NCBI RefSeq assembly: GCF_028888695.1 | Contig: NZ_PNFF01000001.1 | Location: forward strand, 691,501-755,500 | Direction of reading: 5' to 3' | Origin: Bacillus methanolicus | GTDB taxonomy: Bacteria > Bacillota > Bacilli > Bacillales > Cytobacillaceae | DNA: 64,000 bases | Shown here: positions 14,684-23,815 of the stretch, in pieces | Layout: the number at the start of each line of letters is the position of its first letter | Numbering within the stretch: the first letter of the stretch is position 1 | The notes under the pieces: generated by a model | What the model was told of the DNA's origin: nothing | The model's database searches: none | Seen by the model: only the letters and a program-made list of their open reading frames with translations | Program-made: the position numbers and the translations under genes

Positions 14684-15636
14684 CGAAAATTGTATTTATG
14701 GGAACGCCCGATTTTTCAGTTCCCATCTTGAAGCAGCTTATTCAGGACGGATACGAAATAATTGGAGTTGTTACCCAGCCTGACAGGCCAGTGGGAAGAA
14801 AAAAAATCTTGACACCGCCGCCGGTGAAAGTAGAAGCAGAAAAACACGGAATTCCTGTTTTTCAACCTGAAAAAATCCGCAACCCGGAAGAACTTGAAAA
14901 AATCCTGGCTCTTAAGCCGGATTTAATTGTTACAGCTGCCTTTGGACAAATATTGCCAAAGGAATTGTTGGATGCCCCGAAGTATGGCTGCATTAATGTC
15001 CATGCTTCGCTTTTGCCCGAACTTCGCGGCGGTGCGCCGATCCACTACGCAATTTTGCAGGGCAAGAAAAAAACGGGAATTACGATTATGTATATGGTTG
15101 AAAAATTAGATGCAGGGGATATATTGACCCAGTCGGAAGTAATGATCTCGGATGAAGACACTGTCGGAACGCTGCATGACAAATTAAGTGAAACAGGTGC
15201 AAAACTGTTATCGGAAACGATACAGAAACTTATTAAAGGTGAGCTTAAGCCTGTTCCGCAAAATGAAGAAGAAGCGACATTTGCATATAACATAAAAAGA
15301 GAACAAGAAAGAATAGACTGGTCAAAAAGCGGTGAAGAAATCTATAACCATATTCGCGGAATGAATCCATGGCCTGTTGCCTATACAACGATGAATCATT
15401 CAGTATTAAAAATTTGGCGCGGTGAAAAGGTTCCTGCCAAGGAAAAATCTGAACCCGGAACAATTTTAGCAATATCCAAAGACGGGATTATCGTTTCAAC
15501 TGGAGATGATACAGCTATAAAGATTACGGAACTTCAACCTTCAGGGAAAAAGCGGATGACGGCGGAACAATTTTTGCGCGGGGCCGGCTCTCAAATAACG
15601 GTCGGAACAAGATTAGGAGAAGAGCATGAAGGGTAA
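14680..15636 (+). CDS. fmt: Methionyl-tRNA formyltransferase
   Basis: 318 residues. Transfers formyl from 10-formyl-THF to initiator Met-tRNA. The N-terminal formyltransferase domain has [24 protein letters not shown], and the catalytic block [20 protein letters not shown] (Asn and His near residues 107-109), followed by [17 protein letters not shown]. The C-terminal tRNA-binding domain starts around 205 ([22 protein letters not shown]). The ATG overlaps the def stop; the 3' end overlaps rsmB by 11 bases. Confidence 0.95.
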   Translation: MTKIVFMGTPDFSVPILKQLIQDGYEIIGVVTQPDRPVGRKKILTPPPVKVEAEKHGIPVFQPEKIRNPEELEKILALKPDLIVTAAFGQILPKELLDAPKYGCINVHASLLPELRGGAPIHYAILQGKKKTGITIMYMVEKLDAGDILTQSEVMISDEDTVGTLHDKLSETGAKLLSETIQKLIKGELKPVPQNEEEATFAYNIKREQERIDWSKSGEEIYNHIRGMNPWPVAYTTMNHSVLKIWRGEKVPAKEKSEPGTILAISKDGIIVSTGDDTAIKITELQPSGKKRMTAEQFLRGAGSQITVGTRLGEEHEG

Positions 15637-16966
15637 AAAAAACGTTCGTGAAATAGCTTTAGATCTACTTGAATCAATTGAAAAGAACCAGTCATACAGC
15701 AATTTATTGTTAAATAGCAAGATTGAAAGAAAAGAAATCGATCAAAAAGATGTCGGGCTTTTGACAGAATTAACTTACGGAACACTGCAGCGCCAAATAA
15801 CACTCGATTATTTTTTAAAACCATTTATTAAGAAAAAGCCCGATAGGTGGGTTTTGCATTTATTACGGCTGACACTGTACCAAATGGTATATTTAGATAA
15901 AATTCCTGACCGGGCATCGATATTTGAAGCAGTGGAAATCGCAAAAAAACGCGGCCATAAAGGGATTGCAAGTATGGTAAACGGAGTATTAAGAAGCATC
16001 CAAAGGGAAGGTCTTCCTTCATTGGAAAATATTAAAGATCCGATTGATCGGCTGGCCGTTGAAACGAGTCATCCTGTATGGCTCGTCAAGAGGTGGAATG
16101 ACCAATTTGGGTTTGAGAGAACAAAAAAAATGTGTGAAACCAATTTAACTGCTCCTCTCCAAACAGCAAGAGTCAACGTGACAAAAATCAGCAGGGACGA
16201 GTGTTTGCAGCTGTTAGAAAACGAAGGCTTCAATGTAGCGGCCAGCCCAATCATTCCTGAAGCGATTAGATGTCTAAAAGGCAATCTGGCTGCATCCAAT
16301 GCATTTAATGAAGGCCTGATTACGATTCAGGACGAAAGTTCCATGCTTGTCGCTTATGCACTGAATATTGAAGAAAACAATACCGTTCTTGATGCATGCG
16401 CTGCGCCGGGAGGGAAATCAACCCATATTGCTGAAAGGCTAAATAAAACCGGTAAAGTGATTTCCCTCGACCTCCATGACCATAAAGTGAAACTTATTGG
16501 CGTAACTGCTGAGCGCCTCGGGCTAAACAATATTGAAGCAAAGGTATTAGACTCAAGGCTTGCACCCGAACATTTTGCCGCTGAATCATTTGACAGGATT
16601 CTTCTTGATGCACCTTGTTCAGGCCTTGGTGTAATGAGAAGAAAACCGGACATAAAATATACAAAGATGGAAGAGGATTTATACAAGTTAAAACAAGTGC
16701 AGCAAGATTTGTTAAATGCTGTTGCCCCTCTTCTGAAAAAAGGCGGAATTTTAGTTTACAGCACATGTACGGTTGAAAAGGAAGAAAACCAAGAAGTAGT
16801 CGAAAGTTTCTTAAAGGGAAATGATTTATTTGAAGGCGACGAAACTCTTAAGGAGCGAATGCCGGAAGCGGTTAAGCCCTTTGTCGACGATTTTATGATG
16901 CAAATTCTTCCACAGGATTTTGGATCAGACGGATTTTATATTGCTTGCTTAAGAAAGAAGGTGTAA
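15626..16966 (+). CDS. rsmB: 16S rRNA m5C967 methyltransferase RsmB (Sun)
   Basis: 446 residues. Methylates C967 (E. coli numbering) of 16S rRNA. An NusB-like all-helical domain forms about the first 150 residues ([35 protein letters not shown]). The SAM-dependent Rossmann domain then shows [17 protein letters not shown], the first catalytic-site motif [18 protein letters not shown], and the nucleophile motif [20 protein letters not shown] 15626 follows AGGAGAAG and lies inside the end of fmt. The gene sits in the def-fmt-rsmB-rlmN translation cluster. Confidence 0.94.
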   Translation: MKGKKNVREIALDLLESIEKNQSYSNLLLNSKIERKEIDQKDVGLLTELTYGTLQRQITLDYFLKPFIKKKPDRWVLHLLRLTLYQMVYLDKIPDRASIFEAVEIAKKRGHKGIASMVNGVLRSIQREGLPSLENIKDPIDRLAVETSHPVWLVKRWNDQFGFERTKKMCETNLTAPLQTARVNVTKISRDECLQLLENEGFNVAASPIIPEAIRCLKGNLAASNAFNEGLITIQDESSMLVAYALNIEENNTVLDACAAPGGKSTHIAERLNKTGKVISLDLHDHKVKLIGVTAERLGLNNIEAKVLDSRLAPEHFAAESFDRILLDAPCSGLGVMRRKPDIKYTKMEEDLYKLKQVQQDLLNAVAPLLKKGGILVYSTCTVEKEENQEVVESFLKGNDLFEGDETLKERMPEAVKPFVDDFMMQILPQDFGSDGFYIACLRKKV

Positions 16967-16970
16967 TCAG

Positions 16971-18062
16971 TTGGAACAAACAATCGCAACTGAGAAAAAT
17001 ACTGCTAAAGAAATGAAGAAACCTTCCATATATTCATTACAGCTTCACGAATTAAAGGACTGGTTAAAAGAGCGTAACGAAAAGGCATTTCGTGCTGAGC
17101 AAATTTTTGATTGGCTGTACAAAAAAAGAGTTTCTGATTTTGAAGAAATGAGCAACTTGCCGAAAACATTAAGAGAAATGCTTAAAGATCATTTTACACT
17201 GACAACTTTAAAGACGATAATAAAACAGACGTCACTTGACGGAACGATTAAATTTTTATTTGAATTGCATGATGGATATTCGATTGAAACGGTGTTAATG
17301 CGGCATGATTATGGAAATTCGGTTTGTGTTACAACTCAAGTCGGCTGCCGGATTGGCTGTACATTTTGTGCATCTACTTTAGGAGGGTTGAAACGCAATT
17401 TAGAAGCCGGAGAAATTGTTGCTCAGGTCGTGAAAGTGCAACAGGCGCTTGATGAAACCGGGGAACGTGTAAGTTCAGTTGTTATTATGGGGATTGGCGA
17501 ACCATTTGACAACTATGATCAAATGCTTTCCTTTCTGAAAATCGTCAATCATGATAAAGGGTTAAATATCGGTGCACGCCACATTACTGTTTCAACGAGC
17601 GGAATTATTCCAAAAATTTATCAGTTTGCTGATGAAAACATGCAAATCAATTTTGCAATTTCGCTCCATGCGCCAAATACCGAACTTAGAAGCAGGCTGA
17701 TGCCTATTAACAGAGCTTATAAGCTGCCTGATTTAATGAAAGCTGTACGCTACTACATTGAAAAAACCGGCAGAAGGGTAAGTTTTGAGTACGGCTTGTT
17801 CGGAGGGGTTAATGACCAGGAAGAGCATGCTGAAGAACTTGCTAATCTCATAAAAGGGATAAAATGTCATGTAAACCTGATTCCTGTCAATTATGTGCCT
17901 GAAAGAAATTATGTAAGAACTCCGAGAAATCAGATTTTTAAATTTGAGAAAACATTAAAAAAACACGGCATTAACGTAACGATTCGGAGAGAGCACGGTC
18001 ATGACATAGATGCGGCATGTGGACAACTTCGTGCAAAGGAGCGGAAAGAGGAGACGAGGTGA
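16971..18062 (+). CDS. rlmN: 23S rRNA A2503 / tRNA A37 methyltransferase RlmN
   Basis: 363 residues from TTG 16971, four bases after the rsmB stop with AAGAAGG upstream. Radical SAM enzyme that puts a C2 methyl on A2503 of 23S rRNA and A37 of some tRNAs. The CxxxCxxC cluster is at residues 126-133 ([13 protein letters not shown]). [10 protein letters not shown] is the GEP motif, SLHAPN follows, and the C-terminal catalytic Cys lies in [10 protein letters not shown]. All essential residues are kept. It overlaps no neighbour but is only 4 bases from prpC, as in B. subtilis. Confidence 0.95.
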   Translation: MEQTIATEKNTAKEMKKPSIYSLQLHELKDWLKERNEKAFRAEQIFDWLYKKRVSDFEEMSNLPKTLREMLKDHFTLTTLKTIIKQTSLDGTIKFLFELHDGYSIETVLMRHDYGNSVCVTTQVGCRIGCTFCASTLGGLKRNLEAGEIVAQVVKVQQALDETGERVSSVVIMGIGEPFDNYDQMLSFLKIVNHDKGLNIGARHITVSTSGIIPKIYQFADENMQINFAISLHAPNTELRSRLMPINRAYKLPDLMKAVRYYIEKTGRRVSFEYGLFGGVNDQEEHAEELANLIKGIKCHVNLIPVNYVPERNYVRTPRNQIFKFEKTLKKHGINVTIRREHGHDIDAACGQLRAKERKEETR

Positions 18063-18066
18063 TTGG

Positions 18067-18822
18067 ATGAAAGCTGTTTTTATGACAGACCGAGGGAAAA
18101 TACGACAGCACAACGAAGATAATGGAGGAATTTATACAAACCGCTCAGGCCAGCGTCTTGCCATCGTCGTTGATGGCATGGGCGGCCACCGTGCCGGCGA
18201 TGTAGCTAGTGAAATGGCATTGTTGAATTTAAAAGAATTTTGGGAACAATCTGATACAATCGTGACTGCCGAACAGGCTGAAGATTGGCTGAAAGAGCAT
18301 ATTAAGAAGATCAACTTAATATTGTTCAATCATTCGAAAAGCCATACTGAATGTGAAGGTATGGGAACAACGATTGTTGCTGCAATTAGTACGGACAAAT
18401 TTTCAACAATCGCCAATATTGGCGACAGCCGCTGCTATATTTTAAACGAAAGCGGGTTTAAGCAGTTAACGGAAGACCATTCTCTTGTTAATGAATTGCT
18501 TCGTTCCGGGCAAATATCAAAAGAAGATGCCGAACATCATCCAAGGAAAAACGTTCTCTTACGAGCACTTGGAACCGAGGAATCCGTTGAAATGGATATT
18601 AGAACAATCATCTTTGAAGAAGGAGATATCCTGCTCCTTTGTTCTGACGGTCTTTCCAATAAGGTAAGCCAGACAGAAATGGAAGGAGTATTAAAGAGCG
18701 AACGGAGCCTGGAAGATAAAGCCTCTGAATTAATTAAGCTCGCCAATGATTACGGCGGTGAAGATAATATCACCCTTGTCATTGTAGAGTTCTCGGACGG
18801 CAGTGAGCGGGTGAATCAATGA
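18067..18822 (+). CDS. prpC: PP2C-type serine/threonine protein phosphatase PrpC (Stp)
   Basis: 251 residues. Dephosphorylates PrkC and its targets such as EF-Tu, EF-G and CpgA/RsgA. Metal ligands are visible: D18 in RQHNEDNGG, D36-G37 in VVDGMGGHRAGD, the later GMGTTIVAA, IGDSRCYI, LCSDGLSN and GGEDNITLVI. ATG 18067 follows GAGGTGATTGG; the frame is open to 18010 but this part lies within rlmN. Its end overlaps prkC by four bases, so kinase and phosphatase are made together. Confidence 0.94.
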   Translation: MKAVFMTDRGKIRQHNEDNGGIYTNRSGQRLAIVVDGMGGHRAGDVASEMALLNLKEFWEQSDTIVTAEQAEDWLKEHIKKINLILFNHSKSHTECEGMGTTIVAAISTDKFSTIANIGDSRCYILNESGFKQLTEDHSLVNELLRSGQISKEDAEHHPRKNVLLRALGTEESVEMDIRTIIFEEGDILLLCSDGLSNKVSQTEMEGVLKSERSLEDKASELIKLANDYGGEDNITLVIVEFSDGSERVNQ

Positions 18823-20783
18823 TGATCGGAAAAAGAATAAGCGGCCGCTATAAGATTTTGAAAATGATCGGCGGAGGCGGAATGGCTAACGTTTATTTAG
18901 CCCATGATATGATTCTTGACCGGGATGTTGCCGTGAAAATGCTCCGCCTTGATTTTGCCAATGATGAAGAATTTATCCGGCGTTTTCATCGGGAAGCGCA
19001 ATCCGCAACAAGTCTGGCTCACCCGAATATTGTCAGCATTTATGATGTGGGTGAAGAGAACGATCTTTATTATATTGTCATGGAATATGTCGACGGTCAA
19101 ACGTTAAAGCAATACATACATCAAAATTCGCCCATTCCGACAGAGACTGCACTTGAAATCATGCAGCAGCTGACATCTGCAATCTCACATGCCCACCAAA
19201 ATGATATCATCCATCGTGACATTAAACCGCACAATATTTTACTTGATAGAAATGGGAATGTTAAAATTACTGATTTTGGGATCGCGATGGCTTTGAGTGC
19301 GACAAGCATCACTCAGACAAATTCAGTGCTTGGCTCCGTTCATTACCTCTCTCCTGAACAGGCAAGAGGAGGTATGGCAAATAAAAAATCAGACATCTAT
19401 TCTCTTGGAATTGTAATGTTTGAAATGCTTACCGGCAGACTTCCTTTTTCGGGCGAGTCGGCCGTATCGATCGCATTGAAACACTTGCAGTCGGAAACAC
19501 CTTCTTTAAAAAGATGGAATCCATCTATTCCACAAAGTGTTGAAAATATTGTTTTAAGAGCAACAGCAAAAGATCCTTTTCACCGATATGACAGTGTGGA
19601 TGAAATGGAAGAGGATATTCGGACCGCTTTGGATCCTGACCGAATGAATGAAGAAAGATTTGTCATTCCAGAAGATGACGAAGCAACGAAAGCCATTCCC
19701 GTTATTACAAATGACCGGACTTTTGCTAATCTAGATGAAACTATCATACGGGGGAAAGATCAAAATTCTGCGGAAGAACAACCTCTTAATGGAACAAACG
19801 ATGGAATAAAAGCTAAGAAGAAATGGCCATGGATATTAGTTTCTATCTTTACTTTGTTAGTTGTATCAGGAGTATTAACTGTTACTGTTGTTCCGGATTT
19901 ACTCGTTCCGGATGAGGTAGAAGTTCCTGATGTGACGGGCATGGATGTGGATGAGGCGAAATCGGAATTGTTAGAGGCTAAGTTTGTCATTGGAGAAACA
20001 AAAGAAATAACCTCGGATGAATATGAAGAAGGTCTTGTCGTAAGAACCGATCCGAAAGCCGGAAAAATGGTGAAAGAAGGAACAAAAATTGATATTTATC
20101 AAAGTATCGGAAAGAAAAAATTCGAACTGTCTGACTATACAGAGCGCCGCTATGATGATGTAATCCGTCTTCTGGAAAATAAAAGTTTCAAAGATATTTC
20201 AAAAAATGAAATATATGATAACAGTGAACCTGGAACAATCCTTGATCAAAATTTTCCTGAAGGAGAAGAAGTTGTTCCTGAAGAGACGAAACTGGTATTT
20301 ACAGTCAGCAAAGGGCCGGAATTGATTACCTTAAAGGATTTAAGCGAACTGAATAAGAAAGGCGTTCAGAATTATGTTGATTCTGTCGGATTAAAGGCCG
20401 ATATGACGAAAGAAGAATATCATGATGCCATTCCGATGGGCCTTGTTATTTCTCAAACACCGAAAGCAGGAACTCAATTGGAAAAAGGAGACACGATAAC
20501 TGTTGTGTTCTCGAAAGGGAAGAAAGAAATTCCTCCTAAAACAGTAACGAAAGAAATTACAATCCCTTATGAGCCTGCTGAAGAAGGGCTTCCTCAAGAA
20601 ATTCAGATTTATGTTGAAGATATGACCCGCAGCATGACGGAACCTTTTGAAACTTTGTATATTACAGAAACAAAAAAATTGAGTCTTGAATTTACAATAG
20701 AGTACGGGAAAAAAGCCGAATACAAAGTAATAAGAGATAATAATGTGCTTATGGATGAAGTCATTCCATATCCTGAAGAGTAA
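18819..20783 (+). CDS. prkC: PASTA-domain serine/threonine protein kinase PrkC
   Basis: 654 residues, a membrane Hanks-type kinase that senses muropeptides and triggers spore germination and cell-wall responses. Kinase domain about 10-270: GGGGMANVY loop, ATP-binding K40 (VAVKMLRL), catalytic D134 in HRDIKPHN, DFG at 152-154, activation loop LGSVHYLSPEQARGG. A charged juxtamembrane region precedes one membrane helix at about 337-357 (WPWILVSIFTLLVVSGVLTV). Outside are three PASTA repeats (VPDVTGMDVDEAKSELLEA and two more divergent copies) and a C-terminal Ig-like tail. ATG 18819 and ATG 18822 are adjacent; either could be used. Confidence 0.95.
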   Translation: MMIGKRISGRYKILKMIGGGGMANVYLAHDMILDRDVAVKMLRLDFANDEEFIRRFHREAQSATSLAHPNIVSIYDVGEENDLYYIVMEYVDGQTLKQYIHQNSPIPTETALEIMQQLTSAISHAHQNDIIHRDIKPHNILLDRNGNVKITDFGIAMALSATSITQTNSVLGSVHYLSPEQARGGMANKKSDIYSLGIVMFEMLTGRLPFSGESAVSIALKHLQSETPSLKRWNPSIPQSVENIVLRATAKDPFHRYDSVDEMEEDIRTALDPDRMNEERFVIPEDDEATKAIPVITNDRTFANLDETIIRGKDQNSAEEQPLNGTNDGIKAKKKWPWILVSIFTLLVVSGVLTVTVVPDLLVPDEVEVPDVTGMDVDEAKSELLEAKFVIGETKEITSDEYEEGLVVRTDPKAGKMVKEGTKIDIYQSIGKKKFELSDYTERRYDDVIRLLENKSFKDISKNEIYDNSEPGTILDQNFPEGEEVVPEETKLVFTVSKGPELITLKDLSELNKKGVQNYVDSVGLKADMTKEEYHDAIPMGLVISQTPKAGTQLEKGDTITVVFSKGKKEIPPKTVTKEITIPYEPAEEGLPQEIQIYVEDMTRSMTEPFETLYITETKKLSLEFTIEYGKKAEYKVIRDNNVLMDEVIPYPEE

Positions 20784-20800
20784 GTACAAGGAGTGATGCT

Positions 20801-21682
20801 ATGCCAGAAGGCAAAATAATCAAAGCTTTAAGTGGTTTTTACTATGTTTTGGGCAATGATGGAATCATCCAGTGCCGTGGAAGAGGGGTTTTCCGGAAAA
20901 ATAAAATTACCCCGTTAGTCGGCGATAATGTTGTTTATCAAGCTGAGAACGATACTGATGGGTATATTTTGGAGATAAAAGAGAGGAAAAATGAACTTGT
21001 TAGGCCACCTATAGCAAATGTAGATCAGGCCATCCTAGTATTTTCTGCTGTCGAACCGGATTTCAGCACTGCACTTCTCGATCGGTTTCTTGTTCTCGTT
21101 GAGTACAACCATATTCAGCCGATTATTTGCATTACAAAAATGGATTTAGTCGACGAAGAAAAAGAAGAAAAAATCCATAAATATGCTTTGGAATACCGAA
21201 AAGCAGGTTATGACGTATTGTTAATATCATCAAAAAATTCCATTGGAGTCGGCGATTTAATTCCATATTTAGAAGGAAAAATTTCTGTTGTGGCAGGCCA
21301 GTCCGGCGTGGGAAAATCTTCTCTGTTAAATGCGCTCAGACCCGAGCTGGAGCTGAAAACGAATCATATTTCTACTCATCTTGGCAGGGGAAAACATACG
21401 ACAAGGCATGTCGAATTGATTGAAATTGGAAATGGGCTTGTTGCAGATACGCCGGGTTTCAGTTCACTCGAATTTATTGATATTGAACCGGAAGACTTGA
21501 ATTCCTGCTTCCCTGATTTTGCTGTTTTAAGTGAAGAATGCAAGTTTAGAGGCTGCCTTCATATTTCAGAACCAAAATGCGCAGTTAAGGATGCAGTTGA
21601 TGAGGGAAAAATACCTGTGTATCGCTACGAGCACTACAAAGAATTTCTTCAAGAAATTAAAGATCGAAAGCCGAGGTACTAG
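20801..21682 (+). CDS. rsgA: Ribosome small-subunit GTPase RsgA (CpgA)
   Basis: 293 residues. Late 30S assembly GTPase and, in Bacillus, a PrkC substrate. N-terminal OB domain at about 1-68. The GTPase motifs are circularly permuted: TKMD (112-115), then P-loop GQSGVGKSS (166-174), then DTPGFSSLE. The zinc-binding C-terminus has CKFRGCLHISEPKC followed by VYRYEHYKEF. ATG 20801 follows AAGGAGTGATGCT, 17 bases after prkC. In B. subtilis rpe and thiN follow; here two terminators and no rpe. Confidence 0.95.
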   Translation: MPEGKIIKALSGFYYVLGNDGIIQCRGRGVFRKNKITPLVGDNVVYQAENDTDGYILEIKERKNELVRPPIANVDQAILVFSAVEPDFSTALLDRFLVLVEYNHIQPIICITKMDLVDEEKEEKIHKYALEYRKAGYDVLLISSKNSIGVGDLIPYLEGKISVVAGQSGVGKSSLLNALRPELELKTNHISTHLGRGKHTTRHVELIEIGNGLVADTPGFSSLEFIDIEPEDLNSCFPDFAVLSEECKFRGCLHISEPKCAVKDAVDEGKIPVYRYEHYKEFLQEIKDRKPRY

Positions 21683-21743
21683 CGATAGGAACAATGCCCA
21701 TATCTGCTTTAAGAAGTTGGATATTTTCTTTTTACTTATTCAA

Positions 21744-21773
21744 AGTCAGTCCGGTCGAAGGACTGGCTTTTTT
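21744..21773 (+). terminator. Intrinsic terminator after rsgA
   Basis: Nine-bp stem AGTCAGTCC (21744-21752) / GGACTGGCT (21760-21768) with one G-T pair, six-base loop, then five Ts. Ends the prpC-prkC-rsgA part of the cluster. Confidence 0.82.
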
Positions 21774-21791
21774 AAAAAGATAAAAAACATG

Positions 21792-21820
21792 CCACAAAGT
21801 CTGATTTTGTGGTATTTTTA
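21792..21820 (+). terminator. Second hairpin terminator after rsgA
   Basis: Seven-bp stem CCACAAA (21792-21798) / TTTGTGG (21806-21812) followed by TATTTTTA. Weaker than the first; a back-up terminator or one from a lost gene. Confidence 0.6.
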
Positions 21821-21833
21821 GGAAAACTTGAAT

Positions 21834-21900
21834 TGGCACGTAAATCTTAAAAAGTGGCTCATAAAAACTAAAACTGGCTCATAATTTGTCAAAATTGACA
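21834..21900. mobile_element. Three tandem iterons plus inverted repeat, resembling an IS21-family end
   Basis: TGGCACGTAA (21834), TGGCTCATAA (21855) and TGGCTCATAA (21875) recur with 21- and 20-base periods. They are followed by TGTCAAAATTGACA (21887-21900), with 6-bp arms around AA. Repeated TGGCTCA-type units near a terminal TGTCA are, from memory, typical of IS21-family termini. No transposase remains. The block lies between rsgA and thiN where rpe is expected. It might instead be an operator array for thiN: repeats spaced near two helical turns would suit this. Confidence 0.4.
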
Positions 21901-21948
21901 AAAAACAGTACATAGAAATTCATATCAATTATAACAAAGGTGATGAAA

Positions 21949-22596
21949 ATGGAGATAAACATTGTGGGCGGAGGGCCTGAAGAACTTTTGCCGGATTTGT
22001 CAGAGTTTCAGCAGGAAGACAATGTTTGGGTAGGAGTGGACCGAGGTGTGTACACACTTTTATCTAAAGGCATTACCCCTTATATGGCGTTTGGTGATTT
22101 TGATTCTGTAACAGCCGAGGAATTAAAAAAAATCGAAAAACATGTGCGCGTATTGAAAAAATATAAGCCTGAAAAGGATGAAACCGATATGGAATTGGCT
22201 TTAAATTGGGCGCTTGGAGAGCAGCCGGAAAAAATCCGGATGTTCGGAGCAACAGGAGGCAGGCTTGATCATTTTTTTGCAAATGTGCAGCTTCTTTTGA
22301 AGCCGGCAATAATAAATATTGAATTAAATCTTGAACTAATTGATAAAAAAAATCATATTTATATAAAAACACCGGGCAGTTATGAAATGAAAATAAATAA
22401 GGATCGAAAATATATTTCATTCATCCCGATGTCTCCGTTTGTTAAAGGGCTCACTCTTGAAGGCTTTAAATATCCGTTAAAAGATTATCAAATTCCATGG
22501 GGATCGACTCTATGTATTAGTAATGAACTTATTAGTGATTATGGTACTTTTTCTTTTAGCGAAGGCATATTAATGGTGATAAGGAGTCAAGATTGA
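21949..22596 (+). CDS. thiN: Thiamine pyrophosphokinase
   Basis: 215 residues. Makes thiamine diphosphate directly from thiamine and ATP. The catalytic N-terminal domain shows INIVGGGPEE, VGVDRGVYTLLSKGI, FGDFDSVTAEE, KDETDMELAL and FGATGGRLDHFFANVQLL, all conserved TPK motifs. The C-terminal B1-binding domain ends with PWGSTLCISNEL. Start ATG 21949 is preferred because AAAGGTG (21936-21942) is correctly spaced; GTG 21940 and ATG 21943 overlap that site. In B. subtilis thiN is co-transcribed with rpe; here it has its own upstream region. Confidence 0.92.
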   Translation: MEINIVGGGPEELLPDLSEFQQEDNVWVGVDRGVYTLLSKGITPYMAFGDFDSVTAEELKKIEKHVRVLKKYKPEKDETDMELALNWALGEQPEKIRMFGATGGRLDHFFANVQLLLKPAIINIELNLELIDKKNHIYIKTPGSYEMKINKDRKYISFIPMSPFVKGLTLEGFKYPLKDYQIPWGSTLCISNELISDYGTFSFSEGILMVIRSQD

Positions 22597-22689
22597 GACA
22601 TTTGACCATGAGCACTGTCACAATTTTTGAATATGATGAAAAGTGTATGAAATGAAAGGCACATGTGTGAGTTAGTGAGGAGGGACAGT

Positions 22690-22770
22690 ATGAAATTCTA
22701 TACAATTAAACTGCCGAAATTTTTAGGCGGTCTTGTCCGAGCAATGTTGGGGGCCTTTAAAAAGGGATAA
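22690..22770 (+). CDS. spoVM: Stage V sporulation protein M
   Basis: Only 26 residues: opens MKFYTIKLPKFLGG and ends RAMLGAFKKG, differing at few positions from B. subtilis SpoVM. It is an amphipathic helix that senses the convex forespore membrane, anchors SpoIVA for spore-coat assembly, and is a FtsH substrate. The key Pro (residue 9) that bends the N-terminus is present. GAGGAGG ends 6 bases before the ATG. Expected to be under mother-cell sigma E; I do not see a clear match to that promoter. Its presence strongly supports an endospore former. Confidence 0.96.
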   Translation: MKFYTIKLPKFLGGLVRAMLGAFKKG

Positions 22771-22844
22771 TTACGTTATAAATATAGATTGAATCCACTT
22801 ATTTCAGTTTCCCTGAAAGACAACCTTATAAGGGAATCAATTTC

Positions 22845-22877
22845 AGCGCCCTTAATCAGGGTGCTATTTTATTTTTC
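22845..22877 (+). terminator. Intrinsic terminator after spoVM
   Basis: Eight-bp stem AGCGCCCT (22845-22852) / AGGGTGCT (22858-22865) with one G-T pair, loop TAATC, then ATTTTATTTTT. Confidence 0.75.
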
Positions 22878-22895
22878 ATTTTGAGTCAAAATAGG

Positions 22896-22920
22896 AAGGA
22901 CATCCAATCAGGATGTCCTT
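22896..22920 (-). terminator. Intrinsic terminator of rpmB
   Basis: Perfect 10-bp stem AAGGACATCC (22896-22905) / GGATGTCCTT (22911-22920) just past the rpmB stop on the minus strand. T content after the hairpin is modest on both strands, so it may act in both directions. Confidence 0.7.
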
Positions 22921-22930
22921 TATTAGAATA

Positions 22931-23119
22931 TTAAACTCTCTCCACTTTACCGGATTTAAGAGCTCTTGCAGAAACCCAAACACGCTTAGGCTTTCCGTCT
23001 ACAAGAATTCTGACTTTTTGAAGGTTTGCACCCCATGTACGCTTGCTGGCGTTCATAGCGTGGGAACGCGAATTACCGGAACGAGTCTTTTTACCAGTGA
23101 TTACACATTTACGCGGCAT
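22931..23119 (-). CDS. rpmB: 50S ribosomal protein L28
   Basis: 62 residues starting [11 protein letters not shown]; the frame extends to 23143 but GGAGGG sits immediately upstream of the 23119 ATG, and L28 begins here in relatives. It has a single cysteine (C5), so it is the zinc-free (C-minus) type rather than the CxxC form. [20 protein letters not shown] and the terminal [11 protein letters not shown] are conserved. One of only two minus-strand genes in the window, and it stands alone with its own promoter. Confidence 0.96.
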   Translation of the reverse strand: MPRKCVITGKKTRSGNSRSHAMNASKRTWGANLQKVRILVDGKPKRVWVSARALKSGKVERV

Positions 23120-23256
23120 ATCTATTTCCCTCCTAACTTGCAAAGCTGAAACAATTGTTTATGCTTTCATTTGTGATGATTGCCAGAAATGAATCTGGCC
23201 CGATTTAGAAAAACACAAATGTCTTGAGTTTTTCTGTTCATTGAAGATACTATAAT

Positions 23257-23285
23257 AATTTATCATACAAACTGTTTGAATGCAA
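23257..23285 (-). promoter_or_regulatory. Probable rpmB promoter
   Basis: On the minus strand TTGCAT (complement of 23280-23285), 17-base spacer, then TAAATT (complement of 23257-23262) preceded by TGA, an extended -10. The start would lie about 130 bases before rpmB, leaving a leader with a CCAGA/TCTGG hairpin. Confidence 0.55.
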
Positions 23286-23317
23286 TAGTTGTCATGCTAG
23301 CTTTCAAGAAAAAATCC

Positions 23318-23349
23318 TTGACATAGATGATAAATTAATGCTCTATAAT
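23318..23349 (+). promoter_or_regulatory. Possible yloU-fakA promoter
   Basis: Perfect TTGACA (23318-23323) and perfect TATAAT (23344-23349), but the spacer is 20 bases, longer than the preferred 17. Either this is a weak or regulated promoter or the real -35 differs. The rest of the 23120-23436 spacer holds the rpmB promoter and no gene. Confidence 0.45.
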
Positions 23350-23436
23350 AAGACAGGGCAGGTGTGGCTTTTAAAAATATGATCCTTATAGTAAAATGTG
23401 TGTAGCCAAGGAGCAAATCCAAAGGGGGAACGTGTC

Positions 23437-23799
23437 ATGTCCATTGAACTAAGAACAAAGTACGGGCAAATTGATATTTCAAACGAAGTAATTGCAACAA
23501 TTGCAGGCGGTGCGGCAGTTGACTGCTATGGGATTGTCGGAATGGCTTCGAAAAACCAAATTAAAGACGGTCTGACTGAAATTTTGCGAAAAGAAAATTT
23601 TACCCGCGGTGTGATCGTTCGCCAGGAAAATGATGAAATACATATTGACATGTATATTATAGTTAGTTATGGAACGAAAATTTCCGAGGTTGCCCACAAC
23701 GTGCAATCAAAGGTTAAATACACACTAGATAAAACAGTCGGGCTTGCCGTTGACTCGGTAAATATTTACGTTCAAGGTGTTCGTGTAACGAACCCGTAG
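23437..23799 (+). CDS. yloU: Asp23/Gls24-family envelope stress response protein YloU
   Basis: 120 residues, same as B. subtilis YloU. Family members are membrane-associated through partner proteins and linked to alkaline and cell-wall stress; the exact role is not known. Visible: YGQIDISNEVIATIAGGAAVDCYGI and the C-terminal half with VGLAVDSVNIYVQGV. ATG 23437 follows AAAGGGGG with good spacing; the frame upstream to 23398 lacks a ribosome-binding site. It is 16 bases from fakA; the pair is conserved in Firmicutes. Confidence 0.9.
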   Translation: MSIELRTKYGQIDISNEVIATIAGGAAVDCYGIVGMASKNQIKDGLTEILRKENFTRGVIVRQENDEIHIDMYIIVSYGTKISEVAHNVQSKVKYTLDKTVGLAVDSVNIYVQGVRVTNP

Positions 23800-23815
23800 T
23801 GAGGAGGAAAGATTT

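Noticed and set aside
21531-21821. 96-residue + strand frame starting in rsgA and running into the spacer
   Set aside because: Mostly out-of-frame rsgA sequence, then runs through both terminators; not an rpe remnant as far as I can see.
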